Both the position numbers and the translations under genes were made by a program. The notes under the pieces are model-generated. The model searched no databases, was not told the origin of the DNA, and saw only the letters and a program-made list of their open reading frames with translations. 9,883 nt of DNA from an uncultured Eubacteriales bacterium. GTDB lineage: Bacteria > Bacillota_A > Clostridia > Oscillospirales > CAG-272. The stretch covers positions 1 through 9,883 of the forward strand of contig USTB01000022.1 in the NCBI GenBank assembly GCA_900557635.1, read 5' to 3'. How positions within the stretch are numbered: position 1 is the first letter of the stretch; the number at the start of each line of letters is the position of its first letter. Below, piece by piece: positions 6,905-9,883 of the stretch.

Positions 6905-7023
6905 TTTTCCACCGCCATCCACAGGCGCTTGTGGAAAACTTGCGTGGAAAACAGCCTGTCTCGACAGCGTTTTTCCGATTTCCACCTTTTCAACTGTGGA
7001 AAACCGTGTGGGAATGTGGATAA
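6905..7023. promoter_or_regulatory. DnaA-box cluster between tsaD and rex
   Basis: The gap 6810-7092 has no gene. Against the DnaA box TTATNCACA I see, over 119 bp: TTTTCCACC (6905-6913, +), CCATCCACA (6915-6923, +), TGTGGAAAA (6930-6938, -), CGTGGAAAA (6943-6951, -), ATTTCCACC (6978-6986, +, weak), TGTGGAAAA (6995-7003, -), TGTGGGAAT (7007-7015, -, weak) and a perfect TGTGGATAA (7015-7023, -). Boxes on opposite strands form inverted pairs, for example TTTTCCAC 6905-6912 with GTGGAAAA 6931-6938, and TCCACA-N6-TGTGGA at 6918-6935. No AT-rich unwinding region is obvious next to it, so a titration or transcription-control site is more likely than oriC. The upstream part (6810-6904) and the stretch 7024-7079 show no other clear element; no good promoter for rex was found by eye. 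Confidence 0.75.
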
Positions 7024-7092
7024 TCTGAATCGCCCGAATATGACCGCATCTCCCCCGATCCCGAGAATGCAGAGAAAATAAGGAAGCAATCT

Positions 7093-7776
7093 ATGGCACA
7101 AAAAAACATTGACAGCGAAATTCCGTCGGCACTTCTTCACCGTCTGCCGCGATACTACCGTGCCCTGCGGCAACTGATCGCAGGTGACATTCTGCGGGTG
7201 CGCTCCACAGAATTGGCGCGCCTTCTCGGCACCGGTGCGTCACAGATCCGCCAGGACCTGCACTACTTCGGAGAATTCGGGCAAAAGGGCTACGGCTATA
7301 ACGTAAAGGATCTGTACAGTCGAATGGGGGAGCTTCTCGGCGTCAATCGGAACTATTCGGTCGCCATTTGGGGAGAAAACGGAAGCGGCATCATGCTTGC
7401 GGGCTTCCCCGTGTTAAAACAGCGCGGCGTTTGCGTGCGCTTTGTGGCGGACAGTGTCGCCGCCCCGCGCGATTTCGCATATCCCGTGATCCGCGAGGAG
7501 GAGCTGGCGGAGCGGTGCGCGTCGAACGGGATCGATATCGTGGTATTCTGCGTCGGGAGGGATCGGCTGGAGGAACGCCTCCGCATCCTGGAGGAGCTCC
7601 GTCCCGCAGGCGTGTGGAACCTGACCGAACATGCGTTTTCCCTGTCCGGCGTCACGGTGCACGAGCTGTGCCCCGCCGACGATTTCATGGCGCTGTGCTG
7701 TGACATTTATCAAAAACAAAAAAGTGAGGTGAGCGCGGTTGAAGCTGCTCTGGAACCGAAAAAACGGAACGATTGA
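7093..7776 (+). CDS. rex: Redox-sensing transcriptional repressor Rex family, divergent NAD(H)-binding half
   Basis: Rex senses the NADH/NAD+ ratio and represses fermentation and respiration genes when NADH is low. 227 residues, normal length. The N-terminal winged helix is well kept: HRLPRYYRALRQL (16-28), RSTELARLLGTGASQIRQDL (37-56) and the wing HYFGEFGQKGYGYNV (57-71). The Rossmann half departs from consensus. The usual GxGNLG loop reads WGENGSG (93-99), losing the second glycine. The acidic FD that holds the adenine ribose is RFVADS (116-121), with V118 where Asp is expected. The later GVWNLTEHAF block (173-182) is recognisable. So DNA binding looks intact, but NADH sensing may be altered; this last point is inference. 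AAGGAAG (7080-7086) precedes the ATG by 6 nt. The 3' end overlaps the dnaD start by 38 nt, so the two should be co-transcribed. An atypical Rex paralogue is the main alternative. Confidence 0.85.
   Translation: MAQKNIDSEIPSALLHRLPRYYRALRQLIAGDILRVRSTELARLLGTGASQIRQDLHYFGEFGQKGYGYNVKDLYSRMGELLGVNRNYSVAIWGENGSGIMLAGFPVLKQRGVCVRFVADSVAAPRDFAYPVIREEELAERCASNGIDIVVFCVGRDRLEERLRILEELRPAGVWNLTEHAFSLSGVTVHELCPADDFMALCCDIYQKQKSEVSAVEAALEPKKRND
7726..7732 (+). promoter_or_regulatory. Ribosome binding site supporting a TTG start inside rex
   Basis: GAGGTGA, a long match to the 16S rRNA 3' end, lies inside the rex coding region 6 nt before TTG 7739. It supports TTG 7739 as the true start of the DnaD-domain gene, overlapping rex. 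Confidence 0.75.
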
Positions 7777-8792
7777 ACTGCCCCGCAGTGCGGCTTCGGC
7801 GGCGGAGTGCGCTTCCCGCGCAGAGCTTGCCGTGCTTTTGCTCATGGCGGCAGAGCCTGACTGTCTTGCGGACACCGATGGTGCGATCCCGTCACTGGCG
7901 GAGGGCGCGGACTGCTCCGAGGATGAGGTGCGCGCCGCCATCCGCTTCTGGCGGGGGGCAGGCGTCCTCTCCCTTGACCGAAAGCGCCGCACGGCAAAGA
8001 CCGAAGAAAATGTTACCGTCTCCGCATCGGAAAGCGAAGTAACACCGACTGCCGAAAAGAACGCCCCCGCAGACGCCGACGCGCCCGAGCGCAAGCGTCA
8101 TCTGCAAAAAGCGGACGATTACGTCTATTCGGGAGAAGAAACCGAACGTCTGCCGCCGTCAGCTTCTCGAGCTGTGCCAGAACATCGCGGGGAAGGTTTT
8201 CAACACCGCCGAGGTCAATCGCATTCTGCGCCTGTCCGACTCCGTGCGTCTGGATAACGAATACATCCTGCTGATCTTCACCTATTGCAAAAACATCGGA
8301 AAGCCCTCGGTGCATTACGCGGAAAAGACCGCACTGAACCTGTTCGACGAGGGTGTGGACGACACCGAAAAGCTCAAGGAATACTTAAAGCGGCGGGAAG
8401 AGGCGCAGAGCTACGAGGGCATGATCCGCCGCGTTTTCGGGATCGGGGCGCGCGCCCTGACCGCACGTGAGAAAAAGCTCACGGCACATTGGCAGGAGGA
8501 GCTTGCCTCGCCCGAGGAGCTGGTGCGCTGTGCTTATGAGATCTGCGTGGACGCAACGGGGTCGGTCTCCTTTCCGTATATCGACCGCATCCTGACCCGA
8601 TACGCGCAAGACGGCATCCGAACCGCAGAGCAGGCGGAAAAGGATCGGGAGGCGCACCGCGCCGAAAAACAGGCGACCGCTGAAAAGGGTGCCAGCTTTG
8701 ATACCGATGAATTCCTGCGCCTTTCTCTGGAGCGCTCCCGTCAGATGGCGGATACCCTCAAGCGCTCGGAGAACGGCGGCGATACGGTCTGA
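7739..8792 (+). pseudogene. DnaD-domain replication initiation protein, interrupted by a frameshift near 8150-8163
   Basis: Two reading frames together make one DnaD-like protein. The first frame (7739-8257) gives a winged-helix N-terminal domain (about 27-80: AELAVLLLMAAEP, then EDEVRAAIRFWRGAGVLSLD), a charged low-complexity linker and DYVYSGEETERL, then turns to non-family sequence and stops at 8257. The second frame is open from 8043, after a TAA at 8040-8042, and stops at 8792. It becomes family-like at QLLELCQNIAGKVFNTAEV (from 8160) and continues with LDNEYILLIFTYCKNIGK, HYAEKTALNLFDEG, FGIGARALTAREKK and ICVDATGSVSFPYIDRIL, the DnaD domain proper. It has no ATG, GTG or TTG before a GTG at 8244 inside the conserved part, so it is not a separate gene. 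One extra base in the GC run 8151-8159, or loss of 3n+2 bases, would explain the break. DnaD helps load the replicative helicase. The break may be a sequencing or assembly error, since both halves otherwise look undamaged. Confidence 0.82.
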
Positions 8793-8857
8793 TCCGACCC
8801 GAACGCCGATCTTTCACGGCGTATCACGGACGGCGAGAGCTGTCTGTATTTCACTGT

Positions 8858-8872
8858 GCCGCCTCCGGCGGC
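8858..8872 (+). promoter_or_regulatory. GC hairpin next to the helicase-loader ribosome binding site
   Basis: GCCGCC-TCC-GGCGGC forms a 6-bp, all-GC stem with a 3-nt loop, ending 3 nt before the ACGGAG ribosome binding site (8876-8881). A second, looser stem ACGCCG/CGGCGT (8803-8808/8817-8822) lies upstream in the same 98-nt gap. Neither has a T-tract. It could affect translation of the next gene or be a chance product of GC-rich sequence. Confidence 0.3.
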
Positions 8873-8890
8873 GGAACGGAGTGTTTGTAA

Positions 8891-9862
8891 ATGGCATTCA
8901 GTCGAAAAAATTATCTCCGTGTGCGGGATGAGTTTTCTCAAAAGGCGTTCCGTGCACAGCGGGAAGCGCAGGAACGCACGACCGACCTGCACCGACGGTA
9001 TCCCGAATTGCGGGAGATCGACCGCGCGCTCGCGGCGACCGGCGCCGCCGTCTTTGCCGAGACCATGCGAGGTCCTGTCGGACTGGAGGAGCGTCTGGAA
9101 AAGCTACGGTGCGAAAACCGCGAATTGCAGGAAAGCCGTGCGCAGTGTCTGCGCTATCACGGTCTGCCCGTGGACTATACCGACCCGCATTACGAATGCG
9201 CACGGTGCTCGGACACCGGCGAGGTGATGGGCAGGATGTGTCCGTGCATGAAGCGCGCACTGGTGCTCGCCACCTATGAATCGTCGGGGATCGGCGCACT
9301 GCTCAAGACCCAGACCTTTGATACCTTTGACCTTTCCTATTATGCGGCGGGCGAATCCCGTGCCGCGGCGGAGGCGGCGCTCCGCATCTGTCGCGACTTT
9401 GCGCTGAATTTCCCGAATTCCGCCGTCCGCAACATTACCCTGCAGGGCGCAACGGGACTGGGAAAGACCCATTTGTCCACAGCGATGGCAAAGGAGGTCA
9501 TCGACCGAGGCTTTGACGTGGTGTACGACACCGCGCAAAACATCCTCGGCACCATGGAGGACGTCCGCTTCGGCAGACTGCTCCCCGAGGACGGCGACAC
9601 CCAGCGGTTCTTTGCGTGCGATCTTTTGATGATTGACGATCTCGGCACCGAGACCAACACGCAATTCACGGTGGGCGCGCTGTATAACCTGCTCAACACC
9701 CGCATCAACGCGGGTCGCGCGACGGTGGTCAGCACCAATCTGACCGTGGAGGACTTCCGACGGCGCTATGCCGACCGCATCACCTCCCGTCTGCTCGGCG
9801 AATTCACCATGCTTCCGCTTACGGGACGCGACATCCGCTCCCAGAAATTGCAGGGAAGATAA
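8891..9862 (+). CDS. DnaI/DnaC-type replicative helicase loader (AAA+ ATPase)
   Basis: ATPase that loads the DnaB/DnaC replicative helicase during replication initiation and restart. 323 residues, close to DnaI length. The N-terminal ~100 residues are helical, basic and acidic, with a probable coiled coil (about 65-88), the expected helicase-binding part. A zinc-ribbon-like cluster follows: C103-x2-C106 and C117-x-C119 (YECARCSDTGEV, RMCPC), as in DnaI. The AAA+ module has Walker A GATGLGKT (186-193), Walker B LLMIDDLGTE (245-254), a sensor-1-like VVSTNLT (279-285) and a conserved ADRITSRLLGEF (294-305) with the likely arginine finger. ATG 8891 has ACGGAG 9 nt upstream. It sits 98 nt after the DnaD-domain gene, the usual functional partner. 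An IstB-like transposon ATPase shares the fold, but the zinc cluster and neighbours favour the loader. The remaining 21 nt to the window end hold nothing recognisable. Confidence 0.9.
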   Translation: MAFSRKNYLRVRDEFSQKAFRAQREAQERTTDLHRRYPELREIDRALAATGAAVFAETMRGPVGLEERLEKLRCENRELQESRAQCLRYHGLPVDYTDPHYECARCSDTGEVMGRMCPCMKRALVLATYESSGIGALLKTQTFDTFDLSYYAAGESRAAAEAALRICRDFALNFPNSAVRNITLQGATGLGKTHLSTAMAKEVIDRGFDVVYDTAQNILGTMEDVRFGRLLPEDGDTQRFFACDLLMIDDLGTETNTQFTVGALYNLLNTRINAGRATVVSTNLTVEDFRRRYADRITSRLLGEFTMLPLTGRDIRSQKLQGR

Positions 9863-9883
9863 CCGTTACCCCCCCTCATGATC

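Noticed and set aside
6918..6935. TCCACA-N6-TGTGGA as a Rex autoregulatory operator
   Set aside because: The Rex operator consensus is TTGTGA-N6-TCACAA-like, with arms in the opposite sense; here the arms are better explained as two inverted DnaA boxes.
6905..7092. The DnaA-box cluster as the chromosomal origin oriC
   Set aside because: No AT-rich unwinding stretch lies beside the boxes and neither dnaA nor dnaN is in the window. A secondary cluster is the simpler reading, though an origin search by GC skew would settle it.
8140..8170. Programmed ribosomal frameshift in the DnaD-domain gene
   Set aside because: I see no slippery heptamer, no in-frame stop right after the shift point and no known precedent in this family; mutation or sequencing error is simpler.
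9471..9483. DnaA-box-like TTGTCCACA within the helicase-loader gene
   Set aside because: A single one-mismatch match inside a conserved coding region; likely coincidence.

Overview
The window reads as a stretch of core chromosome from a moderately GC-rich member of the Firmicutes, most likely Clostridia in the Oscillospiraceae/Ruminococcaceae sense. Evidence for this is the set of low-GC Gram-positive families (ClpC with a UVR motif, a YwlE-type arginine phosphatase, Rex, a DnaD-domain protein, a DnaI-like helicase loader), AGGAGG-type ribosome binding sites including two TTG starts, and a consensus sigma-A promoter. The lineage call is an inference from family composition, not from a marker gene. 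All genes lie on the + strand. I see no insertion sequence, CRISPR array, tRNA or rRNA.

Layout. (1) 2-1489: 3' part of clpC, ended by a strong intrinsic terminator (1500-1539). (2) A consensus promoter (1613-1641) starts a new unit: pgsA (phosphatidylglycerophosphate synthase), then an overlapping-to-adjacent PrsA/SurA-like lipoprotein foldase, then galU. (3) A ComEB-type dCMP deaminase, a low-molecular-weight phosphatase of the protein-arginine-phosphatase type, rimI and tsaD follow closely. Each has its own ribosome binding site, and no terminator is visible between them. (4) A 283-bp gene-free gap (6810-7092) carries a dense cluster of DnaA boxes (6905-7023). (5) Then come rex, a DnaD-domain replication gene split by a frameshift near 8150-8163, and a DnaI/DnaC-type helicase loader that ends just before the window edge.

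How the parts relate. ClpC unfolds proteins for ClpP, and in Firmicutes phosphoarginine can be its degradation tag; the phosphatase encoded 3.3 kb downstream has the sequence signature of the enzyme that removes that mark. RimI and TsaD are commonly neighbours (ribosomal protein acetylation and t6A tRNA modification). The last block joins a DnaA-binding region to genes for helicase loading (DnaD, DnaI) and to a Rex-family regulator whose DNA-binding half is intact but whose NAD(H)-binding half looks degenerate.

The most interesting items are the DnaA-box cluster between tsaD and rex, the unusual nucleotide-binding loop of Rex, and the frameshifted dnaD. Nothing here is clearly a wholly new system. 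The strongest candidate for undescribed biology is a DnaA-responsive control region placed ahead of a regulator-plus-helicase-loading operon.
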